DNA of 64,000 nt from Azadirachta indica (Eukaryota > Streptophyta > Magnoliopsida > Sapindales > Meliaceae), in the NCBI GenBank assembly GCA_022749755.1, contig CM040451.1, forward strand, positions 8,817,871-8,881,870, given 5' to 3'. Positions 37,103-63,343 of this stretch are shown here, piece by piece. Below the pieces are notes generated by a model that ran no database searches, had not been told where the DNA came from, and was given only the letters and a program-made list of their open reading frames with translations. Made by a program: the position numbers and the translations under genes. Numbering within the stretch: the stretch's first letter is position 1; each line of letters begins with the position of its first letter.

Positions 37103-40100
37103 ATGGGGTGTGTTGCCTCAAGGATTGATAAGGATGAAAGAGTGCAAGTTTGTAGGCAGAGAAAGAGACTTATGAAGCAGCTGCTGGAGTTTAGAGGACA
37201 ATTTGCTGATGCTCAGTTGGCTTATTTGAGAGCATTAAAGAATACTGGTGCAACACTTAGGCAATTCACTGAATCAGAGTCCTTAGAGCTTGAAAATACC
37301 CCTCCTTATGGCCAAACATTGCTTCCCTCACCACCTTCTCCTTTGCCTCCTTCCCCTCCACCACCACCCCCATTTAGTCCTGACGTTCAAAAGCTTGATG
37401 ATGATCGAAAAGGTGAAGCTGCCAGAGAAGAAATCATAGAAATCAGTGAAAATGGTAGCAATACCCCATCACCTCCTCCAGTTCCAAGTTCATCTTGGGA
37501 CTGGTATCCTTTTCCTGCTACACCCGATCAGCTGCCATTGAAGAGTGAATCTCTGGATCAGGTTGAAGAGGAAGATTGGGCGGAAACTAAATCAGAATTT
37601 GAGGATGAAGATCAGGAAGATGAATCTGTTTCTACCACACTCCGTGGGAAGCCGCAGCAGCCTGCACAACTGATTGATGATAATTCATCAGTGATGAGCT
37701 GTTATACCAGAGACACTGCAGATATGGCCATGGTTGTATGGAGGAGCAAAAAGAACTTGGATGGTATCATTAAGGAGTTAGATGATTATTTCCTCAAAGC
37801 ATCAGCTGTTGGAAAGGAAATAGCTGTTCTAATGGACATAAACAAAGGGGACAATTTTCCTCCACATAATTTCAAAGAAAGAAAAAGTAAATGTGTGCTT
37901 ATTTTATCGACATAGCATTTATAAATATCTTCATATGTTTAATAACTGTCTATTTGACAGGGAACAGGGGCAATTCTGCTAAGGTCTTTAGTGCGTTGTC
38001 ATGGAGTTGGTCTTCTAAGTCACTTCAATTTAAACCGGATGCTGCTGCTATGCATGGTCCCGGAGAACCATGTGCGCCTGGAGCTCATTGTGTCACACTA
38101 GCAAAACTATATGTTGCGGAGCAGAAACTTTACAAGTGTGTAAAGGTAAAAATGGCATTTGACTCATAATTAGGCAGATCATCACAAGATGGGAATGCTT
38201 GGTTCTTTAAAGTTGATGAAATTAAATGACAAAAAAAAAAAAACATAAAATGCATTTGATATGCTTATAGCGTGGCTTCTCATGCACAACATTAATGTTA
38301 AGATATTTTTAGGACACATGAAAAACTGGTGAACATATTATAAATGGACTGAGGAAAGGAAAAGGTAGGTGCAAATCAAAATCTAAGGGAAGAAACCTCC
38401 CATTTCAATGGCTTGTTTAATTGAATGGATAAAAAGGAATTAAATTTGGAGGATAAGATATGTTATCATCTTCTCTACTTCCAATTCCAACCGCTTTTGC
38501 TGATAGATGTTGTGAATCCAAATTGGAGGCTATTTTTTTCCAAATTTGTTGCCCCTTTTGATAGGGGCAAGTGGCTTCTGTCCCTTTTGTCCCACCCCTT
38601 TCCTTTTCGCTCCAACCAAAGTCCACATTATAATAATTTTATGTGAATACCTTCAATATTTTCTGAGGTTGTTTGGTTGTTTAAATGTTGACTAACTGTT
38701 CATTTATGCTTTGTTTTCTGTCTCTATGCTCTATTCTGAATCTCGTAGCAATTTTATAAACTTCAACTATCATTTTGTGCAGGAGGAAGAGAGAACCAAA
38801 TTAGAGCATGAGAAGAAATCCATGTTGCTGCAAAAACAAGCAGAAGAAAACTACGATTGGACCAAGACTGATAAAACTCGATTGTCTGTTGAGAGTTTGG
38901 AGATTGATTTGAGACGCCTGCAGCATTCAATAGATGAGACTTGTTCATTCATATTGAACCTCATTGACGAGGAGCTGTATCCCCAGCTGGTCGCACTAAT
39001 CTCTGGGTAAAATTTGTTAACCTCTTTACTGATTGTAAACTGTTTATATCATCTGGTATTGCATTACATTGACATAGAAAGGGGATGAAGAATTTTACAA
39101 ACTCCAGGAGCTTGAGTAAAGGGTACAAGATATTTGATACTTAGCTAACTGAGTTCTGCGTTTCTCCAAAATGAGTGTAAGACCTATCAATGCATGGTTG
39201 ATTCCAAACTAATTTTGATGAAGTTTGGCATTCATGAATCATCTATGTTAACATTCATGAACAAGGAGCTGCCCCCTAGCTAATTATATTGACTAGTGGA
39301 TTAAAGCTGTCGTTACTGAGATCACTGCTTTACTCTCATTTCTGTTTTATCTTTCACTCACTAGATTTCAAATTATGCAATAAAATTCTTAGTGGACCTT
39401 AAATACTATCCTTTTGACATTGATGAAAATTTAATATCTTCAATAATTGAACAGCATGTAAATTTGATATTTTGATTTTCTCCTCTTAACTTTTTCCATG
39501 CTCGAATCCATGTAGGCTGACACATATCTGGAGATTGATGTATGAATGTCATCAAGTTCAGAATCATATTTCCCAGCGCTTGAATCATATCACTGATAAT
39601 CATGGCATGGAGTTTACCACCGATTATCATCACCATGCCACAGCTCAGCTTAAGACTGAGGTCACTTCCTGGTACATCAGTTTTTGCAACCTTACTAAAT
39701 CACAACGAGACTATGTAAGGACCCTGTGTGGATGGATCCAACTCACTGCTTGCCTTGTGGATGACCATCAACAGAGTATTTGCTCATCTGCAGTTCATAA
39801 GCTCTGTGAAAATTGGCAGCTTGTGTTTGACAATTTATCTGAGAAGGTACTTTTGCTATATACTCTTTGGATATTACTATATTTCCTGAATTTTTGTTGA
39901 TGGAAGAGTGGAATTTTTCATGCAAATATTATATATTAATGTCAACTTTATGCATGGTTTACTTCTGCTGCTTGTCTTGTCACATGGTTATCGTGTTTAA
40001 TTCAACTAGTTGACAGGCTATGTTAGCTTGGCATTTGGTTTGCAAAATAACTAAATGAGGATTGTTTACAAGCTTCTGGATCTTCATTTTTTTCATGAAT

Positions 40101-41343
40101 ATGATTTTGGTACTAGAAGTTCTGAGTGTGAGATCCATCTTGTTTAATGCATCTGAATGTCAATTCTGTCTGCAATTTACGGAGCTTCATAGAGCCCATA
40201 AGCGGATCTACTAGTGGATGCACTGCTAATATAACCACTTCGGACTTAAAAAGGATCAATAAATTCATCTAGTTTCCCTTGCTGGAATTACATAAGAAGA
40301 CAGTGACATGTTGAGATCTCTGAGCAAGAGAAGAGGTACAGTTATTACAGGTTTGAACTGGACGCGTTTGTTTTGCTTCCAGTAGAAAATTTTGCCCTTA
40401 ATGAAGAAGAGTTTTTAATTTGGGTGTCACTCAGGCCTGTTCGGTTAGCACTCAGTATCTGCTACATAGCATTTTTGTCTGTGTCCTGCATCAACATACA
40501 ATATTCATTTTTGTCTGTGTGAGGATCATCCAAGTGAATAGTAGAAAGTTAGTGAGAGATTCAGTTTTTTAAGGGTATGTATGGGGTGAAAGGTGTTATA
40601 GCTTTTAATTCACATCAGCTATTGAATAGAATCATTAGCAGTCAAGTATAAATGAGTGTTTACCAAACATTTTAACTGTTGTGTTTTCAAAATTAAGAAG
40701 CACTACGAATATCATAATTCCAGTTTCAGCTTTTTTGAATGAAGCTAGTGTTCAGGAGCACTCTGAAACAGTCACGTGATTTTCAGATAAGATTATTTTC
40801 CAAGATATATACTGCTTGAAAACCCATGTATCTGAATAATCATCTGTCATATTGAGTTCTTTGATAAAGTCATCCTATGCTTGAGTTATCTCTGTTAACC
40901 TCACTTGAGGCAAATAATCTTTGTGCATACAGGTAGCCTCAGAGGCCATTAAGAGCTTTTTATCAGCCATCAATTCGATATTCCTGCAACAGATAGAGGA
41001 ACGGAACTTACAGAAAAAGTCTGATAGACTTGAAAAGAGGTTGCAGAAGGAGTTGGATACGATGTCTGAGATGGAGAAAAAGATTGAATGGAGCTTTGTT
41101 GCTGGAGTTGAACGACCCGGGTTGAGCCCTAAGCATCCTTTAACCCTCAAAGCTGCCAAAGTAGAAGCCTTGAAAAAGCGTGTGGAAACCGAAAAGATCA
41201 AATATCAGAACTCGGTCCAGGTTACCAAGTCCATGACTCTGAACAACCTGAAAACAAGTCTCCCTAATGTATTTCAGGGATTGATGGGATTCTCAGATGC
41301 TTCTGCTAAAGCCTTTGAGGCTGTTCAAAACGCATCAGTTTAG
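37103..41343 (+). CDS. DUF630/DUF632 (NRG2-like) protein, complete, 5 exons
   Basis: A plant-specific protein of the family that includes nitrate regulatory gene 2 and other 'bZIP-like' DUF630/632 members; its molecular role is not settled. Exons: 37103-37886, 37961-38145, 38783-39006, 39516-39846, 40933-41343. All are GT-AG and in phase; 1935 bases, 644 residues. The N-terminus MGCVASRIDKDE is the family's DUF630 start, with Gly2/Cys3 fitting N-myristoylation and palmitoylation. Residues about 75-95 are a proline-rich run, and 100-200 is acidic and serine-rich. DUF632 spans about 215-530 (ELDDYFLKASAVGKEIAVLM, then LAKLYVAEQKLYKCVKEEER, then LCGWIQLTACLV). A charged coiled coil follows at about 525-605. 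It is convergent with the ABCC gene downstream. Confidence 0.93.
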
Positions 41344-42212
41344 CATCCCGTTCTGATGCATTGGAAAATCTGAAAAACCATGAGAACTAAATCTGTTAAA
41401 ATTATGACATGAGGTGGCACAGAGTTATATGATCATCATGCCATTGAAGGATGCTGATCAAATAAAGATGATGATGTTTATATTAGCAAATATTGCCTTG
41501 ATAATATTAGGATGATTCATATGCCATTTGTAAATCAAGTTGATCCTTTTCTTACTGCTTTGCACCCCATAACATTTGAATGCAAAATTAGCTTGTTAAG
41601 TAATCTCCATTATAATTTAATACAGATTGATTGAATTTCAGGAGACAGTGGAGGTTCAAAAACAAGACATTGCACTGTGTATAATAACATATATGAAAAG
41701 AGCTTGTAACATTATTAACACATATTTCTCTATATTGATGTCTCTGCGATATGATCAGTTTTGACAATTTAAACGAGTTACTATCATTACATTTGGAAGC
41801 TACAGTCCGTTCCAAGGTGGAAGACACAGCTATAAGAATTATGGATGTTTATTTATTCAATAGCAGGCATGCATAATGACAACTAACTTTCAAGATTGTT
41901 CTAATCCAACGAACTTTCTTCAAAATCATACTCTTGATTGTTGAAACCTGTGCTTCCCAATCTGTTCTCATCATAGAAAGACCAGAATTAAAAAAAAAAA
42001 AAAACAATGCTATAACTGGAAAAACATCAAAAGGAAGCCTAGATCAACTTGTCATCTTGTCATTAAACAAGTTCACAAGTTAGCTTCATTTACAAGCAAC
42101 AAATGCATATATGAAAAAGTGAAAAGATGCTTGTGAGTTTGAAAATATTTACATTAAGTGATGTATAGGAATCTTATCGCTGCAGGGTGTTAGATTGATA
42201 CCTTCAACTATT
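41344..42212. other. Convergent 3' spacer between DUF632 and ABCC genes
   Basis: The two genes point at each other here, so the span should hold both 3' untranslated regions. From about 41735 rightward the sequence is repeated, diverged, at about 59000 onward (for example CAAGATTGTTCTAATCCAAC at 41892 against CAAGATTGTCCAAATCTAAC at 59149). 41735 is therefore the left edge of the duplicated ABCC unit. Confidence 0.7.
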
Positions 42213-56962
<14,750 letters not shown>

Positions 56963-57560
56963 CTTTATCACCTACAAAGAATCAAAAGTTAAATTTAGAC
57001 TCATTCCACATTTCATAATCTATTTCACGGTCTAAACAACAAAGACCGTGGCAGCCAGTTGCGACTATGCTCACGTTATGGTAGCTCTTCAAGCGTACAA
57101 AAGAACCCCAACCATTTTTATTTGAACATTTGTCAATCGAACTTAATGAAAGAAATTCAATCACTGTGCATTTGGTTGCTGAAGACAGAGTACACAAAAG
57201 GAAAGAAAGAAAGAAAGAAAATACTAATTCACATGATCTCTACCCTCTAAAATAAAAACCCATCTCATGCATTTAAAAGTTCTCTCTTTATCTTCATCAA
57301 AAGAGTCTAAAACCAACACCCAGAATCCTTTCCAACGTTTTCTCAGCGATCATGCAGAGCAAAACCCAATAATAGCAAACCAACAGCAACATCCACTACT
57401 AAATCAACAGAAAAAAAAGCTATACCTCTAAACTCAGTCCTTGTTCTCTTACAATTGCTTCAATTTTAAGTAGAAATACAAGTGATAACAAACATGCAAA
57501 GGCAAGAGAAGAGAATTCACCAGTAACGTGGTCTGCATGAGTTAGTCATTTAATGTTTCA
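56963..57560 (-). promoter_or_regulatory. ABCC 5' leader with a probable leader intron
   Basis: A strong acceptor (GATTCTTTGTAG on the minus strand) sits nine bases before the chosen ATG (56962), and an in-frame ATA/ATG-like codon lies between. The MAF start was preferred because family members begin MAF/MGF. A donor TTAGAG|GTATAG lies at about 57425, giving a leader intron of 56972-57425 and a first exon above 57426. This is inferred from splice signals only. Confidence 0.4.
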
Positions 57561-57635
57561 AAGACATTACGATGTCATTGCTGTTAGTTTGCCACATAAT
57601 ATTACATACAACACCATCAAACGAGAAAACAAAGT

Positions 57636-57727
57636 ACAAGTAGGTAAGGCTGCTTGCATGACGACTTACGTTGGTCAACGATGTAAAGAAGAAGCCGCCA
57701 TTACAAGTAGGTAAGGCAGCTTGTTGT
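57636..57727. repeat. Short direct repeat upstream of ABCC
   Basis: ACAAGTAGGTAAGGCTGCTT at about 57636 recurs as ACAAGTAGGTAAGGCAGCTT at about 57700, one mismatch, 64 bases apart. Confidence 0.8.
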
Positions 57728-57744
57728 ATGTATCATAGTGAATT

Positions 57745-57970
57745 TACAGATATTAGGTGATGGAATCACTGAGAGTTTTTTTTATTATTATTTTGTTTGA
57801 TTTGATTAACTTGGAGTAACGTGGGTCAAAGACAGAATTTAATGAAAGACTTGAGGTGTAGTGCGAGTCGATGAATCTGAGGACGAGATTTCCCCTCACA
57901 CGAGTCGTGTAATCTTTGGATGGATAGCTTGAGCGCCAAGTTTCTCCCACCTGAATATTCATGTGCACTT
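57745..57970. repeat. ABCC upstream flank, copy 1 of a direct duplication
   Basis: It matches 58706-58935 in the same orientation: TTAGGTGATGGAATCA, TTATTATTATTTTGTTTGAT, GGAGTAACGTGGGT, GAAAGACT, CGTGTAATCTTTG against CGTGAAATCTGATCTTTG, and a shared AGCGCCA. The similarity is diverged but colinear over some 220 bases. Confidence 0.75.
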
Positions 57971-58705
57971 ACATTTCGATGTAGAGGAATTTTCACATAC
58001 CTTCCCTGAGTTTTGCCAAAATCACATATAAATAAAATTATGACATAATTTATAGATACTTTCCCTCTTATTTAAGGAAAAAGTGAGTTTTCGTTTAGAA
58101 AAAAGGGTAATAAACACAATTTCATCTGAATAGTTATTGCTACATTTAACCTACTATTTTATGAAAATTTTATTATAATCACTAATAATACTATACGAAT
58201 ACAATTTGTTTACATAAATTACCACTCTTAGTTCTGTATATGAATTACCATCCTTCATCATAATTTTATACTAATTAAAAAGTAGAATAATGAGTTAGGT
58301 GTTATATCAAAGATTAGGACATTATAAAAGAAAAACTTAATAAAACAATCATAATATAATGTATTTATAATTAATGATCAACACCTAGGCGCCATTTTGT
58401 ACAATTTGATAAATTTTTTTGTCAAAGTATAATTCTATAAGAGATTTTAGTTCAATCTAAGCTCACCAATATTGGTGGAAACCACCTCAATGTATGTCTT
58501 CTTGTTGGAAATTTGAGTTATTCCTAAATTTTTAATTAAATGCTTTATTATTATTATTATTATATTGTTTTCATATTGTTATATTGTTTGTTGTTAATAT
58601 TTTATTTCTTCCATTGACTAGTGCAAATGTCCCACATCGCTTTTATCTTCCATTCATCTTCCATTCACTTTGTCCATTATATATATATATATATAATATT
58701 ATATT
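57971..58705. other. AT-rich spacer between the two flank copies
   Basis: No gene or strong motif. Short (ATT)n near 58547-58563 and (TA)n near 58679-58695. Confidence 0.5.
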
Positions 58706-58935
58706 AGGTAGGTGATGGAATCATGGAGAATTAATTGTTTATTATTATTATTATTTTGTTTGATTATTTTTAACCTTTGATTAGGTCGGAGTAACGTGGG
58801 TTAAAAAGAAATTTTAAAGAAAGACTCGGAGTAGTTCGAGATTGCCCGTCACATGCGTCGTGAAATCTGATCTTTGAATTAACTACTTTAGCGCCAGCAT
58901 TCCGTCTTGCGAATACTTTGTATTTTGGTGCAGGT
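58706..58935. repeat. ABCC upstream flank, copy 2 of a direct duplication
   Basis: A diverged second copy of 57745-57970. About 70 bases to its right begins sequence equivalent to the ABCC 3' flank, so an upstream-flank end is joined to a downstream-flank start, as expected at a head-to-tail tandem junction. Confidence 0.75.
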
Positions 58936-58999
58936 CTAACATATATAACAAAGAGTAATATTATATTTATAAATTATTAATATAAAATTCTCAATACGA

Positions 59000-59844
59000 A
59001 TTGATGTTATAGTTTGACGATTGTAACGAATTAATATCATTACATTTGAAGCTGCATTCCATTTCAAGATGGAACACAGAGCTATAAGAATTGTGGATGT
59101 TTTATTTATTCAATGGCAGGAAAGCAATCTGTAATGACAATTAACTTTCAAGATTGTCCAAATCTAACAAGCTTTCTTCAAAATCAGACTCTGATTGTTG
59201 AAGCCTGTGCTGACCCAACCTGCCCATCACAGCAAGACCTGAAAAAGGGAAAAACCCAATGTTATAACAGGAAAACTAATCAGAAAGAAACTTGTCATCT
59301 TGTGATTAAACAATTTTACAAGTTTGCTTCTTTTACAAGCAACAAACGCATGCATGAACAAGAGAAAACATGCTTATGAGTTTACAAATATTTAGAAATC
59401 TTGTGATTTGCTGGGTGCTAGATGTGTAACTTCAACTATTCTATAGAGAGCTGACAACCATCCATCTCTTGGAACTTGGTACTGATCTATTCATCTATAA
59501 CTTTATCATGCTTCCCCTCCAAAACTCCCTGCAGAGGTTTTCCCGAGGATATCATTCTTGTTATCAATATCCAACCTCTGAAGGTCCTTTTTTGTAGAAG
59601 TGAGATTAACAGCTAGGGCAAATTGTGTAGCAGCAGCCCAGTGCGAAGAGACCAGCCATCTCCTTTAGCCATTCTGCCTCTTGTTTTCTTTACCTTCAAA
59701 AACTAAGCTACGCAAGTACTGAGGATTTGTAGGCCCTGTACTTTGAACCATCCTTGCGAATGCACTTTCCTCTTTCATTAGCAGTGCTTCTGGGGTATCA
59801 TATTCTATAACCTAGTGGAAAGGTTGAAAGTTCTCAAACAACAA
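59000..59844 (-). pseudogene. Decayed copy of ABCC last exon and 3' flank, cut by a retrotransposon
   Basis: It is colinear with about 41735-42640 of the intact gene. The exon equivalent is 59392-59811, still preceded by a TAG acceptor and reading VIEYDTPEALLMKEESAFARMV at its start. Relative to the intact exon it has several small deletions. One of four bases near 59490 brings an in-frame TAG, and a longer loss lies around 59535-59560. It is not a working exon. The similarity stops abruptly at 59844, where the copia LTR begins, so the rest of this ABCC copy is either beyond the element or lost. Confidence 0.85.
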
Positions 59845-60082
59845 TGAAAAAACTTTTAGAGAAAAATAGTTCTCATTCATCACAAAATTTTATTTTTACA
59901 GTATAGGGTTTATAGGGTAACTATACAGAATGCAATATAACTATAAAAGACAAGAATACAATGGTAAATCAAAGAAATAAAGAATAAATATTTTGGTCTA
60001 ATATTTTCCCAAAAAAAAAAGATATGCTAGCTAAGCCAGCTTGGACCAGAATCTGGAAATAATTTTTGGTTGATTCTCAACA
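59845..60082 (-). repeat. 3' LTR of the copia element, with polypurine tract beside it
   Basis: The right boundary reads TGTTGAGAATCAACC on the minus strand (starting at 60082). It is preceded by a purine tract CTTAAGGAGGAG at 60083-60094, the plus-strand primer. The left boundary is CA (TG on the plus strand at 59845-59846), exactly where similarity to the intact ABCC flank ends. Length is about 238 bases. Confidence 0.8.
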
Positions 60083-60191
60083 CTCCTCCTTAAGTTGGCT
60101 TGAAGATGTCATCTATCCCTCGTTTAGATAAAATCCTCCGAAAATGTTGGGCTGAAAGACCTTTAGTAAAAACATCTGCTAACTAATCTTT

Positions 60192-61603
60192 TTAACGAAC
60201 AAATGAGATACAAATTATGCCTTCTTCTATCTTCTCCTTTATAAAATGTCTGTCTATTTCAACATGTTTAGTTGGATTATATTGAACAGAATTATGGGCT
60301 ATACTAATAGCTGCCTTATTGTTAGAATACAGTCTCATAGGATTTGAAATCTTAACCTTTAGCTCTTCAAGTGTAGTTTTCAGCCACATTGCTCCGCAAA
60401 TCCCTAAGGCCATTGATCTAAACTCAGCTGCGGCACTTGAACGAGCAATCACAGACTATTTCTTACTCCTCCAAGTAACTAGATTTCCTCCCAAAAAACT
60501 GCAATAACCTGAGATAGATCTTCTATCAAGGGATGATCCTGCCCAATTTGCATCGGTATAGACTTCAGCGTCTATCTTCTCTGCTTTAGTAAACAATAGA
60601 CCCATTCTTGGAGAATTCTTTAGATATTTGACAATTCTAAGAACAACTTTCATATGCTTTTTATTAGGATTGTGCATAAATTGACTAACTATCTCAACAG
60701 AGTAGGAAATATCAGAACGGGTGTGAGATATATATATAAGCTTACCCACCAATCTTTGATATTTTTCTTTGTCAACTAATCCTCCTTCAAGAGTTTCAAT
60801 CTTGTGATTTGCTTCAATGGGAGTATTAATAGCTTTGTAACCTGGCATACCAGTCTTCTTTAGAAGATCAATAACATACTTCCTTTGAGATAAGAAAATA
60901 CCTCTTCTAGATCTTTCCACTTCTATACCCAAAAAATATGTCAAGTTCTCGAGGTCTTTGATTTCAAACTCTTTATTCAGCTCTTCTTTTAATCTCCTTG
61001 CTTCTCCTTCATCGTTACCGGTAAGTATGATGTCATCGACATAAACTAACAAAGCACTAATCTTACCATCCTCTCTATGTTTAAAATATAGTGTATGGTC
61101 TCCTTGACTTTGCTGAAAACCCTCGCACCTAATAGAACTAGTAAACTTTTTAAACTAGGCTCGAGGTGACTACTTAAGGCTATACAATCATTTTTTTAAC
61201 TTACATGCCTTATTTGTCCCTATAGTTGCTTCAAATCTTGGAGGAACATCTATATACACCTCTTCTTTTAGATTTCCATGCAGAAAAACATTTTTCATAT
61301 CGAGTTAATATAAAAATCAGTTTTTGTAGGCAACTAAGGATGATTAGACTCGAACAGTATCATCTTAGCAACTGGGGCAAAGGTTTCCTGATAGTTTATC
61401 CCGTACGTCTGACTGTATCCCTTTGCAATCAGTCTCGCTTTATACCTCTCTACAGTACCATGTACCTTAAATTTAATAGTGAATACCCATTTGTAACCCA
61501 CTGTTTTCTTCCCTATAGGTAGTTTGGTTAATTCCCATGTGTTATTCTTCTTGAGTGCTGTCATCTCTTTAAGGATTGCTGCTCTTAATTTCAGATCCTT
61601 CAT
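60192..61603 (-). pseudogene. Copia reverse transcriptase and RNase H remnant
   Basis: 61334-61603 encodes the N-terminal RT block ([20 protein letters not shown], then [12 protein letters not shown]). 60456-61052 begins with the catalytic YVDDIILTG motif and continues into RNase H (YTDANWAGSSLDRRSISGYC). An in-frame TAG at 60456-60458 interrupts RNase H, which continues to 60192 with EIDRHFIKEKIEEG. The stretch 61053-61333 is frame-broken between the two RT blocks. Confidence 0.9.
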
Positions 61604-62265
61604 AGCCTCATGAATGTTTTTAGGTACTTGTAAAGTAGAGATATTAGTAATAAAATCATTGTATTGAGGATTTATTTTCTTATATGAAATAAAGTTGCAT
61701 ATAGGATGTTAAGTACAGGATCTCACCTTTCGAAGTGTTATGCGAATATCCAAATCATCTAGAAAAGGCTTAAGAAGTTTACTCACATTTTTAGGGATTG
61801 CTTTTTCCAGTTCCAAAGATTAGCTTGGCTTGGAAGCATGAATGGTCTCTTTTTGCCTCATACAATAAACCTTCAATTCCTTTGGTGAAGAAGTCTGTTG
61901 TTGCTTTTGTGATGAAGCTGCTGGTTCCATAATCTGATCTGGTTGGAACAAAACATTCTGATCTAGTTGAAACAAATTAGATTTTGTCTCCCCCTCACAA
62001 TTAACCTCCTTATCTTCTGCCTCCAATTCTTCTTTGCTATTTGAGCTAGTTATGGGTAAAGTGTTCAAGATATCTTCCCAACCTTTAGGAGTCTTCTCTT
62101 CATTAGCCTGTTGTTCTTCAATTCTCACATTCTCCTCCTGAAGAGCAGGTTGGTAGGGTTGATGTTCAACAAAAGTGACATCAAGAGAAACAAAATATTT
62201 TCTAGTTGGCAGATGGAAACACTTGTAACTTTTTTATAATGGAGAGTAGCCAACAAACATACACT

Positions 62266-62960
62266 TCAATGCCTTGGGTTCAAGTTTGGACTTATGAATA
62301 TCCTGATTATGGACATAAGCAGTGCACCCAAAACACGAGGTGGTAAGGAAGAAAATAAATGTTTGCAAGAGGGAAAACTTCTTTGTAGTGTTTTAAAGGG
62401 AGTGTCAAATTTAAGAACTCTTGTTGGCATTCTATTAATAAGGCAACAAGCTGTGAGAATGGTATGACTCCAAAAAACCTTAGACATTTTTATGTGAAAT
62501 AATAAAGCCCGAGTTTCTTTTAATAAGTGTTTGTTTTTCCTCTCCGCTATCCTATTTTGTTGTGGTGTACCTTTACAAGAAAATTGATGTATAATCCTTT
62601 ATTTTTCAAGATATTTTCCCAAAATTTCATAGTAGTATTCAGTCTTATTATCTGACCTAAGGATTCTACTTTGTTGCTGAAATTGGTTTTCAATCATATT
62701 TCGAACTACTTCAAAGACATGTGCTATTTTATATTTTCTTTTAAGCAAATAAATCCAACACATTCGGGTATGATCATCTATAAAAGTGACAAACCACCTA
62801 GCACCTGTTATAGTTTAAACCTTAGATGGCCCCTACACATCATTATGAATCAAAGTAAAAGGAACAGTTGGTGTGTAATTTTTAAGAGGATAGAAAACCC
62901 GATGATGCTTAGCAAATTCACAAGTTTTACAATGAAAATCTGAAGTTTTATTATCTTTAA
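62266..62960 (-). pseudogene. Copia integrase remnant
   Basis: Around 62880-62945 the minus strand shows the zinc-binding end CKTCEFAKHHR of the pre-integrase domain. It is followed at about 62833 by a TAG stop just after the first catalytic aspartate region (HNDV). 62266-62487 encodes the distal integrase block (CLINRMPTRVL, then a diverged tail). Frames differ between blocks. Confidence 0.8.
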
Positions 62961-63343
62961 AGAGTGAGGGAAACAACATTTTTAGATACTAGAAGTTTGG
63001 GTGTCCTAATCTAAAATGGTAACGCAGGATCTCCTTCTTATTGTCCTAAATACTGTCAACTTGCAAAGCCTAACTCATGCTGGTTTCTTCAAGAATAAAA
63101 AGACCATTCATTTCCCTAGCACTGCCAATCTTCTTCCCCAAACGCATATCCTGAAACTCACAACCATTAGAAGAGAAATTAACACAACAACCCAAATCTT
63201 TTGTCAATCTTCCAACAAATAACAGATTATAACACAAATTTGGTACATGGAGTATTGATTTAAGCACCAAACATTTAGAAATAATAATTGAGCCTATACT
63301 AGCAACAGAGGACAAAGATCCATATTCTATTTTTTACTTTTTA

